Notes under the pieces: generated by a model
Told to the model about the DNA's origin: nothing
The model's input: only the letters and a program-made list of their open reading frames with translations
The model's database searches: none
Source: Amorphophallus konjac
Taxonomy: Eukaryota > Streptophyta > Magnoliopsida > Alismatales > Araceae
Length of the DNA: 64,000 nt
NCBI GenBank assembly: GCA_022559845.1
Contig: CM040118.1
Coordinates: 260,857,519-260,921,518, forward strand
Reading direction: 5' to 3'
Made by a program: the position numbers and the translations under genes
In this document: one piece after another, positions 45,755 to 58,278 of the stretch
Layout of the letters: the number at the start of each line of letters is the position of its first letter
How positions within the stretch are numbered: the first letter of the stretch is position 1

Positions 45755-46743
45755 TGTAACACCCGGAATTTTTAAAATAAGAAATGAATGAATTTAGGAA
45801 TTTAAAAGAAGGCCTTTAACTATTTAACCCATATTCTAATCTATTTAATTAATCATGTAGAACATTTAATTGATATTTTAAAACAAATAAATACATTAGA
45901 AGATGCCAAATTATATTTTAGGAAATGCCAATCTATATTTTCAAACACTTAGGAAACTAATAATACATCTTGTTACACTATTCTAAAGGAATAGGAAATA
46001 TGTTATATAGATAGGGTTTTAAATGATAAACATCAATTTTACAAGATGCCAAATCATATTTTCATAATTTAGAAAATTTCATATTTCAAATTTTACATTA
46101 TATCATTATTTTGAAGAAATAAGGGTATATAGATGAAGTGTTAAAGGATAAACATAATTTAAGAAGTGAGGAAGGGTATATAGACAATTTTGGTTAGTGT
46201 AGAGCAAATAGAAAAGTCTCCGTTCAAAATCACGACCGTTATTAAGCCGTTACTCACGAAATTACGACATGTAAGGTGTCGTTATTCAACTAAAGTAGAT
46301 ACATAAGGATGGAAAGGATATATATCCAATTTCGGTCCTTAGAGGGTGATAGAAAAATGCTCCAAAAGAAGTAACGACCAATGCATGGTCGTTATTCACT
46401 AAACAACGACATATGTTAGGTCGTTATTTCCTGAACGTGAATAGCGACGTGAATAGTGCCACTTTTTATTTAAAAAGAATTTTTTAAAAAATTTATATGT
46501 AAAAATAGAGAAAAATGTAAGGATCTCACCCATGAAATATCACGAATTAACTCCATCAAATTTTAAAGATAAAAATCATTGAAGATAAGTGGGAAGTTTA
46601 ATATAAAGAACTCAAAAAAAGTCACGACTGGGTCATGGGCGATATTTCTTAGAAGATGGCAGCCTCATAGGTGCCATTTCGCATCCCACAACTCTTACGA
46701 ACCTTTTATAACAACATCATGTATTAGTTGGCATCGCATTATA
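45755..46743 (+). repeat. E8, 5' part of a plus-strand gypsy LTR
   Basis: Begins TGTAACACCCGG directly after Tat2 codons, the typical 5' end of Tekay-type LTRs, and runs 989 bp until the minus-strand E9 LTR begins. The remainder should lie right of the window. It carries dyads ACGAC-N9-GTCGT at about 46264, 46375 and 46405 and related ones at 46232 and 46621. Confidence 0.7.
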
Positions 46744-47888
46744 TGTCACGTCCCGAGCGCGGAAGCTTACCTGTGGCGCGACAGTTTTATATAGAACCAA
46801 AGCAAGCTAGAAAATTAAAGAATTTCTTCCTTAGACAATTATAAGAGTGCGCAAATATCTAAGTTTAACTTGAATTTAATACAAATGGTTCGAGCTTACA
46901 ATTGTCGAATACACATATCCTTTATTGGTTTTGACTGACATGCTAGAGAATATAACTGACATTAGGGTACAATTTAACACCAACAACGTAATTACAATAA
47001 CACAATTGATAACAATTGGTGACTCCATCTCTACACTCATCACTCAGATTCATTCCCCTCCGAGTTCTGGTCGATATCCAAATCACCTGAAAGGTTAGAA
47101 AACGACTAGATGAGCGAATCGCTCAGTAGGATTTACATCTCAAGTTTTAACATGCTTTAAGTGAATTACAAGTTCATTTAATGTAAGTAATTCATGCGGA
47201 CAGGTAGATATCAAGAAATTGTACAATCGACGAGAGCAGGATTACAATTGAGAGTGTATAGATTTAAATTTTTGAGCAGTGGCAACAAGTGGTATCAAGC
47301 ACGTAATAACTGAAGGATAACAATTGAAATTCAAACAATAGTAAGCAAGGAAATTCTAACATGTATAGCAAGAATTGGCTATTTATCAGTTCATTCAAGT
47401 AAATACTTTTACCCTTCTATGGGCCTCAATCAATCCATCAAGTAAATATCATGAGAGTGAGTGGTATGCCTAAAATCTAGCAAGCAAGTACTCCGGTGTA
47501 ATGCCAAACACCGTGGTCAATAAACTCCCATGGGCACAAGTACCTTCGGGTGCTCCTCCCAGGACCAGACCGGGCCCTATATGCACAGCATTAGTCATGT
47601 TTTCGACATCCACTCTCATTTATAGCCAATATGGAATTTCAAGGCTTGACCAGTAGGAATATAAGGTGGATTTGGAATGGATTCCAAAGGGTGAATTTAT
47701 TGTACTGAGGTAAAACCAATGATGGATAACACACAGAAAACTGTGCGAGATTGGTACCTAGTAGAACACTTAACAATTTCAGAAATGACACCCTAATTAG
47801 AATGCACTTCTTGGAATTTCACATGGATTTTTAGTGAATTGGCGCCTTGGGGTTGACTGGTCCTCTAAATTAAGTATATATTTAAATT

Positions 47889-48180
47889 GGCGCCTCCCAG
47901 CAAGTCATCTTTTAAATCGCGCCCCCCAGCAAGTCATCTTTTATCAAATTCGCGCCCCCCATAAAGTCATCTTTTAAATCGCGCCCCCCAGCAAGTCATC
48001 TTTTAAATCGCGCCCCCCAGCAAGTCATCTTTTATCAAATTCGCGCCCCCCAGCAAGTCATCTTTTAAATTGCGCCCCCCAGCAAGTCATCTTTTAAATC
48101 GCGCCCCCCATCAAGTCATCTTTTATCAAATTCGCGCCCCCCAGCAAGTCATCTTTTAAATCGTGACTTTCCAGAAGTCG
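47889..48180. repeat. Tandem array 1 in LTR A (GCGCCCCCCAGCAAGTCATC units)
   Basis: Nine units of 28-33 bp plus one degenerate unit. The linker alternates between TTTTAAATC and TTTTATCAAATTC in a three-unit higher-order pattern. The LTR B counterpart (55920-56300) has twelve units, three more. Confidence 0.88.
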
Positions 48181-48291
48181 CCTTTTACGAAATTGGCGCC
48201 TGGGTGCCGTCTTTATTTCTGTAATTCGTTACATATGACTATTTGATGGAAGAATTGACGACATGTGTCAAGGGCGTCCATTCTGTAATTA

Positions 48292-48420
48292 GCGCCCTGG
48301 TCAGGGGCGCCATTTACAGTGATCTAATTACATTAGAAATGCCGACATTTATTTATTTATAAAATGACGACCCCTACAGGGTCGTAAATTTTGAAACTAG
48401 CGCCCTGATGTAGGGCGCTA
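48292..48420. repeat. Perfect dyads in E9 LTR A
   Basis: GCGCCC-N7-GGGCGC at 48292-48310, ACGACCC-N5-GGGTCGT at 48367-48385, and TAGCGCCCT-N5-AGGGCGCTA at 48398-48420 (9-bp arms). LTR B carries the same three at about 56411-56540. Confidence 0.85.
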
Positions 48421-49329
48421 ATTCCCTGGGTTGCTTAATCATGCAGGTTAACTCTACTGGAATGCTTATTACTTTAATTTGTTACTTTATTACTTTAACC
48501 TGTTACTTATCTATCTATAATTAAGTTATCAGTTGATTCTAATTAGCTTTCAGTCTTACTAATTTGTAGGTAACTATAAGATCTTGCACTACTATATCTA
48601 GTGATACGTCTATATATATATTTGGTTCAATCGACTAACAGATAGTTATACGACTGTAACTAAGTAGGTCTCTGATGTATATATATAGTTCATCTAAACT
48701 TACAAGATTTTCTAACAACGGGATCTTCTATATCTAACAGGATCTTAATTTAACTAACAGATCATCTAATCAACTAAAATAGTCACCTAGTTAAACTAAC
48801 AATACATGCAGTTTACCCACTCTTTTAAATTATGATAGATTATCATGAATTTATTCTAATTAAAATGGTAAAACAATCACATGGATATGATATTTTAATG
48901 CCCTAATTAACTAGGAATTTGGTTAAGCTTGAGAAAACCTACTAACATGCTGTGTAGATTAACTACTAGTTTAGCTAAGGTTTAGCTAAAAGTTGAGACA
49001 ACCTACCTCTTGGAGCAGAAGGAAGGGTACGTGGACAGAGGAGAGGTCTGCACCTCTCTGCAACCTTCACAGAGCTTGTCTGTCTGCAACCTCCCTGCAA
49101 CCAGCTAAAGCTAACGAGCTAACGGGTTTGGCTAGAATAGGGGTGTGTATTATGGCATTAGGGTCGACAAGATAGGGGGCAAGATCCTCGAAAAGTGGAT
49201 CTGGGTGGCATGCCAACGAATGCCAGCGTGTACAGCCTGGCTGCGAAGAAAATGACGTTAAGAATTAACGACTTGAGTGGTGTCGTCAATTATATTGGCG
49301 ACGTTTAGTAGGGCGTCGTTTAGCAAATT

Positions 49330-49795
49330 GACGCCTCCAATTAAGTCGCCTTTAAACAAATTGACGCCCCCCAGCAAGTCACGTTTTAATTCGCGACTCC
49401 TAGCAAGTCATCTTTTAATTCGCGCCTCCCTAGGAGTCATCTCTTTTCAAATTCGCGCCTTAGGCAGTGCCATCTCTTATCAAATTCGCGCCTTAGACGG
49501 TGCCACTTCTTATCAAATTCGCGCCTTAGGTGGTGCCACCTCTTATCAAATTAGCGCCTTAGGTGGTGCCACTTTTTAAATCGCGCCTTAGGTGATGCCA
49601 CTTTTTAAATCGCGCCTTAGGTGATGTCACTTCTTATCAAATTCGCGCCTTAGGTGGTGCCACTTTTTAAATCGCGCCTTAGGTGGTGCCACTTTTTAAA
49701 TCGCGCCTTAGGTGGTGTCACTTCTTATCAAATTCGCGCCTTAGGTGGTGCCACTTTTTAAATCGCGCCTTAGGTGGTGTCATTTCTTAAGAAAA
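49330..49795. repeat. Tandem array 2 in LTR A (GCGCCTTAGGTGGTGCC units)
   Basis: Eleven GCGCCTTAG units of about 29-33 bp, preceded by more divergent ones resembling array 1. The same two linker types alternate as in array 1. LTR B (57450-57885) has ten units. Confidence 0.85.
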
Positions 49796-50091
49796 TGTCA
49801 CCGGAAATATTTTACCTTCTATATAATTGGACACAATTAGGTTAATAAAGAAAAATAAATTATAAGAAATGTCTTAATTATTAATAAGGTAAATGAATAA
49901 CTTATAACTTAATAATTACAAAATTATGGGAATTGTATTATTAAATTTTATCATTCATGTAAATATGGTTTGGCATATAATATCTCTTTATTTAATTTTT
50001 TTTTGTTTTTAATTATTCATAATTATCAAAATGATTAATTAAATAGTAGTAAATTCTTTTATCTCTATTTAAAAGAATGTCGGGTGTTACA

Positions 50092-50104
50092 CCCTCCCCT
50101 ACTT
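50092..50104 (-). promoter_or_regulatory. E9 polypurine tract, unit A
   Basis: On the minus strand AAGTAGGGGAGGG, directly before TGTAACACCCG of LTR A. Confidence 0.85.
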
Positions 50105-50188
50105 AAAAGAATTTGGTCCCCAAATTCAACTGCATGAGGATAATTATGCTATGTAAGAGAAATGCAGAGCGTATAGGACACTTACAGT

Positions 50189-53100
50189 CTAAAATAGCTC
50201 TGGGTATCTTCCCTTCATAGATTCCTCGGTCTCCCAAGTTGCTTCCTGCTCCGAGCATTGATTCCATTGAATTTTCACCATAGGGATCGTCTTGCTCCTT
50301 AGAACTCGGACTTCTCGATCGAGGATTTGCATCGGCCTTTGTTTGTAAGTAAGATCCTTTTGAATTACCAAATCGGCGTGGTCGATGACATGAGAGGGAT
50401 CGTGCACGTATTTCTTCAACATTGAAATATGAAATACGTTGTGTACTTCCGAGAGTTGAGGAGGTAAAGCGATACGGTAAGCTACCTCACCCACTCTTTC
50501 TAACACCTCAAATGGACCGATGAATCTTTGTGTGAGCTTGCCTTTAACACCAAATCTTCTGATACCTCGGCTGGGAGATACCTTGAGAAACACATGATCA
50601 CCAACTTGAAATTCGAAGTCTCTCCTTATGTTATCAGCATAAGATTTCTACCTGCACTGAGCTATCTTGAGTCTCTCTCTGATAACGAGTATATTTTCAG
50701 TTGAATCTCTGACCATATCAAGACCTAGGAGTTGTCTTTCACCGACTTCCTCCCAGCATACCGGAGATCTACAACTTCTACCATAGAGTGCCTCGAAAGG
50801 TGCCATTTGAATACTGGCTTGGTAGCTATTATTGTAGGCAAATTCGGCTAGTGGTAAGTGATCATGCCAACTTCCGCCGAAATCTATAATGCATGCTCGC
50901 AACATGTCTTCAATAACCTGATTGGTCCTCTCCGTCTGACCATCTGTCTGGGGATGAAAAGCAGTACTGAAATTGAGCTTCGTTCCCAGAGAGTATTGTA
51001 GACCCTTCCAGAAATGAGATGTGAAGCGTGGATCTCGGTCAGATACTATAGACACAGGAATTCCATGTAGTCTAGTAACTTCCTTAATATACCAGGCGGC
51101 AAGAACATCAATCGACCATCGGTTCTTAATGGGCAGGAAATGAGCCGATTTAGTAAGACGATCGATGATTACCCATATTCCATCATATCCGCCCCTAGAC
51201 TTGGGCAAACCCATGATGAAATCCATGCCGATTTCTTCCCATTTCCACTTGGGAATATCCAGCGGATGCAGTCTCCCTACGGGTTTCTGATGTTCGGCCT
51301 TCACCTGCTGGCAAGTCAAGCATCGAGACACAAAATCCGCTATCTCCCTCTTCATGTTGGGCCACCAAAAGGTCCTTTTTATGTCTTGGTACATCTTAGT
51401 GGCTCCCGGATGGATTGTGTATCTCGACCGATGAGCTTCTTCAAGAATCTTCTTCTTCAGCTCAGGACAGTCGGGCACACATGTCCGTTCACGAAATAGC
51501 AGTCTGCCATCAGGTGCCAGCTTGAAATCAAATCTCTCGTCCAATTTGCTCTTTATCTCCACTAGTGAGGGATCTTCTTCTTGCAACTTTTTGATTTCAG
51601 GTAGCAAATCTGGATGTAAGCTCATATGAGATAGAATAATACACATGTTCTTCTCATCTGTGTTGATATCAAGCTCAGAGAATTTCTCCAACAGTTTCCA
51701 TTCTTGTATCATGCAGTTGGCCAATATTGTTCTGGGCTTTCTACTAAGGGCATCAGCTACGGAATTACCCTTACCAGGATGGTACTGTATAGTGAAGTCG
51801 AAATCCTTAAGATACTCGAGCCAACGCCTTTGCCGCATGTTTAGCTCCTTTTGGGAGAATAAGTACTTGAGGCTTTTATGATCAGAGTATATAGTGAATT
51901 GTTCTCCGTAAAGATAATGCCTCCAAATCTTCAAGGCAAATACCACCGCGGCTAGTTCTAAGTCATGAACTGGGTAATTCTCTTCATGTTTCTTCAATTG
52001 ACGGGAAGAGTATGCAATGACTTTTCCGTTCTGCATCAATACACATCCGAGGCCGATACCAGAAGCATCGGTATATACCTCGTATTTTTCTCCTTCAATT
52101 GGAAGAGATAAGAGCGGTGCAGTAGTCAAGAGATCCTTCAAAGTCAGGAAACTCTTCTCACAATCTTCATTCCACTCATAAGGCACTTCCTTGCGAGTCA
52201 ATCTGGTAAGAGGAACAGCAATCTTGGAGAAGTCCTTGATGAAACGTCGGTAGTAACCAGCTAAACCCAAGAAGCTACGAATCTCCGTTGTATTCGTCGA
52301 TCGTTCCCAATCTTGCACGGCTTTGACCTTTGCATGATCAACAGTAATCCCATCCTTTGAGATAACATGTCCTAAGAAGGACACTTCCTCCAGCCAGAAC
52401 TGGCATTTGCTGAATTTTGCGTATAACTTATTGTCTCGCAATATTTGTAATGCCTTCTTGAGATGTTCCTCATGATCTTCTTTAGTCTTTGAATAGATCA
52501 ATATATCATCAATGAAGACAACAATAAATTGGTCTAAATAAGGCCGGTAAATGCTATTCATTAACTGCATGAAAGCTGCAGGGGCATTAGTTAGTCCAAA
52601 AGACATAACAGTAAATTCGTAATGCCCATACCTGCTTCGAAATGCAGTTTTGTAAATATCTTCTTCCTTGATCCTCAATTGGTGATAACCAGACCGAAGA
52701 TCTATTTCGGAGAAATACTTTGCTCCTGATAATTGGTCGAACAGCTCATCAATTCTCGGCATACTTGTTCTTGATTGTAAAATGATTTAACTACCGGTAA
52801 TCAATGCATAATCTTAATGTGCCATCCTTCTTTTTAATAAAGAGCACCGGTGCCCCCCATGGGGAAGTACTCGGCCTAATGAATCCTTTCTTCAGTAAAT
52901 CCATCAACTGCTCCTTCAGTTCTTTTAGTTCCGCAGGAGACATTCTGTAGGGTGCTTTAGAAATAGGACCGGCACTCGGAACAATATCAATTGTGAATGA
53001 CACTTCTCTTTCCGGGGGTAAACCAGGCAATTCGTCTGGAAATACATCGGAGAAGTCCCGAGTCACTCGGATGTCTTCAATCTTTGTCTTCTCGGCTTCT

Positions 53101-54569
53101 GTGGTAGTTACAAAAGCTAAGAAAGCCATACATCCTCTATTCACTAGTTTACTAGCTCGGAGAGCTGAGATAAGTAGGGATTTATCCTGAGGTTTGATGT
53201 AAACTAACTCGGGATAGTCCACAAAAGTTATCTTGCCATGCCGACAATCTACCGTTGCTTGGTAGGTCGATAACCAGTCAGTGCCCAATATGACATCATA
53301 ATATTCCATATCAAGACATATCAGGTCGGCCGGTAGATTATTACCTTGAACCATGACCTCACAACTTGGGTAGTGATGCGTAATATCCGATTTGTTTCCA
53401 AGAGGTGTAGATAGAATTAAATCTAACCATTCAGGTTCTTTAGAAAACGAGGCAGTAAATTTCTTGGAAACAAACGAATGAGTTGCTCCAGTATCAAATA
53501 GAACTCTAGCAGGTTTAGAGCAAACAGTCAATGTACTTTCCACGATTCCTCCTTCCATAGGTTCCGTCCCTTGAAGAGCTTGCAGACGGCCTTGCTTTTT
53601 GACTGGACGCTTATCGTCCTTGTTGACTTGTTCCTTCATTAAGGGGCAATCGGGAATTCGATGCTCTCGACTCCCACATCGGAGACACGCTCCCAGTTTC
53701 CTCCAGCACTCCTCGGTCTTATGACTAGCTTTTTCGCAATATTTGCAAATCTCCTTAGTAGGTGCAATATCGGAGAAGGGCTTGCTGCTGATGGTGAGGA
53801 ATGGCTTGTGACTTCTCTGGGATCTCTTCTCCTTGGAAGACTCGCCTCCATTAAAGACCCGCTTCTTTCCAAATGGTGGTTTGAAGCTTCCTGGACTTGT
53901 AACATGTTCTTTCTTGTCCTTGCCTCGAATCCTTTCATAAAATTCGGTGGTGTCTTCCAGCAGCTGAGCACGACGAACCATTTCCGAGTAGACTTGGATG
54001 TCCATCGGTGCAAGCTGGGTAATATACCGGGGCCGTAGCCCGTTGAGAAATCTCCTCGCCTTCATCTTTTCCGTACACACCAAGTGAGGTGCATACCGGG
54101 AAAGCCTTGAGAATTGGGCCTCATATTCAGCTACCTTTCGGGTCCATTGCTTTAATGCAGCAAATTCCGCGGCCTTCTTCTCTTGCACCCGGTCCGAGAA
54201 ATACTTGTTGTTGAAATGCTCGACAAATTCCATCCATGTGACATGATTGTCGGGCAGTGTTGCTTCCACGGACTCCCACCAGCATCGAGCATCCCGTTCT
54301 AGTTGAAATGTAGCCAATAGTACCTTCTCTGTATCCGTGCATTGCATTACATGGAAGATCCTCTCAATTTCCTTCAGCCAATTCTCGGCATCATCGGGGT
54401 CCACCGAACCCGTGAATCTTGGTGGGTTCATGTTACGAAAATCCCGGTGAAGGTCACCAGCTCCACGGTGAGCACCGCCAACACCGCCTTGCGCCACTTG
54501 CTGTAGCGCCTACGTAAGTCCCTGCACAGTGCGCTGCATCTAGCGCCATTGTGCTCTTTCAGCGGCCAT
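50189..54569 (-). pseudogene. E9 unit A gag-pol with chromodomain
   Basis: The gag ATG is at 54569, but TAG stops at 54540-54542 and 54510-54512 follow at once; both were probably CAG. Two CCHC knuckles lie at about 53640-53740. Protease D-T-G-A-T lies near 53490-53500. A TAG at 52791-52793 (Q) and a 5-bp deletion near 52761 (absent from unit B) break RT. Then 704 codons are open: RT with [10 protein letters not shown], RNase H with [10 protein letters not shown], integrase HHCC and D-D-E, to TAG 50648-50650 (Q in unit B). The last 134 codons hold the C-terminal chromodomain-like segment (V-K-I-Q-W ... A-T-W-E-T-E-E). Four of the five lesions are CAG-to-TAG type. Non-functional, but all catalytic motifs remain. 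Confidence 0.93.
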
Positions 54570-54750
54570 AATCCTACAAAAGAATTAAGGTGTAATAAAT
54601 ATTGGGTTTCGTTATTATGGGGTCAATTGTCATTGTTAAACTTAACCCTTGGCTTTACCCATCTCACCAGGTAAGATCTAAACCTATCAGTAGATAATTC
54701 TATTAGACATTTATATCTTTGGACTCAGGTTTTTACCTAGGAAATTAAAA

Positions 54751-54766
54751 AGCTCGCTCTGATACA
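54751..54766 (-). promoter_or_regulatory. E9 unit A primer-binding site (altered)
   Basis: On the minus strand it reads TGTATCAGAGCGAGCT, 8 nt from the LTR. It matches the initiator Met tRNA complement except that TGG is TG at the 5' end, which may weaken priming. Confidence 0.75.
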
Positions 54767-54774
54767 AAGAAAGC

Positions 54775-57700
54775 TGTCACGTCCCGAGCGCGGAAGCTTA
54801 CCCGTGGCGCGACAGTTTTATATAGAACCAAAGCAAGCTAGAAAATTAAAGAATTTCTTCCTTAGACAATTATAAGAGTGCGCAAATATCTAAGTTTAAC
54901 TTGAATTTAATACAAATGGTTCGAGCTTACAATTGTCGAATACACATATCCTTTATTGGTTTTGACTGACATGCTAGAGAATATAACTGACATTAGGGTA
55001 CAATTTAACACCAACAACGGAATTACAATAACACAATTGATAACAATTGGTGACTCTATCTCTACACTCATCACTCAGATTCATTCCCCTCAGAGTTCTG
55101 GTCGATATCCAAATCACCTAAAAGGTTAGAAAATGACTAGATGAGCGAATCGCTCAGTAGGATTTACATCTCAAGTTTTAACATGCTTTAAGTGAATTAC
55201 AAGTTCATTTAATGTAAGTAATGCATGCAGACAGGTAGATATCAAGAAATTGTACAATCGACGAGAGCAGGATTACAATTGAGAGTGTATAGATTTAAAT
55301 TTTTGAGCAGTGGCAACAAGTGGTATCAAGCACGTAATAACTGAAGGATAATAATTGAAATTCAAACAATAGTAAGCAAGGAAATTCTAACATGTATAGC
55401 AAGAATTGGCTATTTATCAGTTCATTCAAGTAAATACTTTTACCCTTCTATGGGCCTCAATCAATCCATCAAGTAAATATCATGAGAGTGAGTGGTATGC
55501 CTAAAATCTAGCAAGCAAGTACTCCGGTGTAATGCCAAACACCGTGGTCAATAAACTCCCATGGGCACAAGTACCTTCGGGTGCTCCTCCCAGGACCAGA
55601 CCGGGCCCTATATGCACAGCATTAGTCATGTTTTCGACATCCACTCTCATTTATAGCCAATATGGAATTTCAAGGCTTGACCAGTAGGAATATAAGGTGG
55701 ATTTGGAATGGATTCCAAAGGGTGAATTTATTGTACTGAGGTAAAACCAATGATGGATAACACACGGAAAACTGTGCGAGATTGGTACCTAGTAGAACAC
55801 TTAACAATTTCAGAAATGACACCCTAATTAGAATGCACTTCTTGGAATTTCACATGGATTTTTAGTGAATTGGCGCCTTGGGGTTGACTGGTCCTCTAAA
55901 TTAAGTATATATTTAAATTGGCGCCTCCCAGCAAGTCATCTTTTAAATCGCGCCCCCCAGCAAGTCATCTTTTATCAAATTCGCGCCCCCCATAAAGTCA
56001 TCTTTTAAATCGCGCCCCCCAGCAAGTCATCTTTTAAATCGCGCCCCCCAGCAAGTCATCTTTTATCAAATTCGCGCCCCCCAGCAAGTCATCTTTTAAA
56101 TCGCGCCCCCAGCAAGTCATCTTTTAAATCGCGCCCCCCATCAAGTCATCTTTTATCAAATTCGCACCCCCCAGCAAGTCATCTTTTAAATCGCGCCCCC
56201 AGCAAGTCATCTTTTAAATCGCGCCCCCCATCAAGTCATCTTTTATCAAATTCGCGCCCCCCAGCAAGTCATCTTTTAAATCGTGACTTTCCAGAAGTCG
56301 CCTTTTACGAAATTGGCGCCTGGGTGCCGTCTTTATTTCTGTAATTCGTTACATATGACTATTTGATGGAAGAATTGACGATATGTGTCAAGGGCGTCCA
56401 TTCTGTAATTAGCGCCCTGGTCAGGGGCGCCATTTACAGTGATCTAATTACATTAGAAATGCCGACATTTATTTATTTATAAAATGACGACCCCTACAGG
56501 GTCGTAAATTTTGAAACTAGCGCCCTGATGTAGGGCGCTAATTCCCTGGGTTGCTTAATCATGCAGGTTAACTCTACTGGAATGCTTATTACTTTAATTT
56601 GTTACTTTATTACTTTAACCTGTTACTTATCTATCTATAATTAAGTTATCAGTTGATTCTAATTAGCTATCAGTCTTACTAATTTGCAGGTAACTATAAG
56701 ATCTTGCACTACTATATCTAGTGATACGTCTATATATATATTTGGTTCAATCGACTAACAGATAGTTATACGACTGTAACTAAGTAGGTCTCTATTGTAT
56801 ATATATTGTTCATCTAAACTTACAAGATTTTCTAACAACAGGATCTTCTATATCTAACATGATCTTAATTTAACTAACAGATCATCTAATCAACTAAAAT
56901 AGTCACCTAGTTAAACTAACAATACATGCAGTTTACCCACTCTTTTAAATTATGATAGATTATCATGAATTTATTCTAATTAAAACGGTAAAACAATCAC
57001 ATGGATATGATATTTTAATGCCCTAATTAACTAGGAATTTGGTTAAGCTTGAGAAAACCTACTAACATGCTGTGTAGATTAACTACTAGTTTAGCTAAGG
57101 TTTAGCTAAAAGTTGAGACAACCTACCTCTTGGAGCAGAAGGAAGGGTGCGTGGATAGAGGAGAGGTCTGCACCTCTCTGCAACCTTCACAGAGCTTGTC
57201 TGTCTGCAACCTCCCTGCAACCAGCTAAAGCTAACGAGCTAACGGGTTTGGCTAGAATAGGGGTGTGTATTATAGCATTAGGGTCGACAAGATAGGGGGC
57301 AAGATCCTCGAAAAGCGGATCTGGGTGGCATGCCAACGAATGCCAGCGTGTACAGCCTGGCTGCGAAGAAAATGACGTTAAGAATTAACGACTTGAGTGG
57401 TGTCGTCAATTATATTGGCGACGTTTAGTAGGGTGTCGTTTAGAAAATTGACGCCTCCAATTAAGTCACCTTTAAACAAATTGATGCCCCCCAGCAAGTC
57501 ACGTTTTAATTCGCGACTCCTAGAAAGTCATCTTTTAATTCGCGCCTCCCTAGGAGTCATCTCTTTTCAAATTCGCGCCTTAGGCAGTGCCATCTCTTAT
57601 CAAATTCGCGCCTTAGACGGTGCCACTTCTTATCAAATTCGCGCCTTAGGTGGTGCCACCTCTTATCAAATTCGCGCATTAGGTGGTGCCACTTTTTAAA

Positions 57701-58181
57701 TCACGCCTTAGGTGATGCCACTTTTTAAATCGCGCCTTAGGTGGTGTCACTTCTTATCAAATTCGCACCTTAGGTGGTGCCACTTTTTAAATCGCGCCTT
57801 AGGTGGTGTCACTTCTTATCAAATTCGCGCCTTAGGTGGTGCCACTTTTTAAATCGCGCCTTAGGTGGTGTCATTTCTTAAGAAAATGTCACCGGATATA
57901 TTTTACCTTGTATATAATTGGACACAATTAGGTTAATAAAGAAAAATAAATTATAAGAAATGTCTTAATTATTAATAAGGCAAATGAATAACTTATAACT
58001 TAATAATTAGACAATTATGAGAATTGTATTATTAAATTTTATAATTCATGTAAATATGGTTTGGCATATAATATCTCTTTATTTAATTTTTTTTGTTTTT
58101 AATTATTCATAATTATCAAAATGATTAATTAAATAGTAGTAAATTCTTTTATCTCTATTTAAAAGAATGTCGGGTGTTACA
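54775..58181 (-). repeat. E9 LTR B (shared middle LTR)
   Basis: 3407 bp, termini identical to LTR A. It contains array 1 at 55920-56300 (twelve units) and array 2 at 57450-57885 (ten units). The 59-bp length excess over LTR A reflects the array changes. Confidence 0.93.
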
Positions 58182-58194
58182 CCCTCCCCTACTT
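58182..58194 (-). promoter_or_regulatory. E9 polypurine tract, unit B
   Basis: Same AAGTAGGGGAGGG tract as at 50092, abutting LTR B. It proves that LTR B is the 3' LTR of unit B. Confidence 0.85.
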
Positions 58195-58278
58195 AAAAGA
58201 ATTTGGTCCCCAAATTCAACTGCATGAGGATAATTATGCTATGTAAGAGAAATGCAGAGCGTATAGGACACTTACAGT

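Larger units (their letters stand above)
46744..50091 (-). repeat. E9 LTR A
   Basis: 3348 bp. On the minus strand it starts TGTAACACCCGAC and ends CGCTCGGGACGTGACA. Two internal tandem arrays lie at 47889-48180 and 49330-49795, with perfect dyads at 48292-48420. LTR B is nearly identical in unique sequence. Confidence 0.93.

Noticed and set aside
47889..49795. CRISPR-like array of regularly spaced short repeats
   Set aside because: Units are direct tandem repeats with near-identical linkers, they lie inside a gypsy LTR in a plant context, and there are no cas genes.
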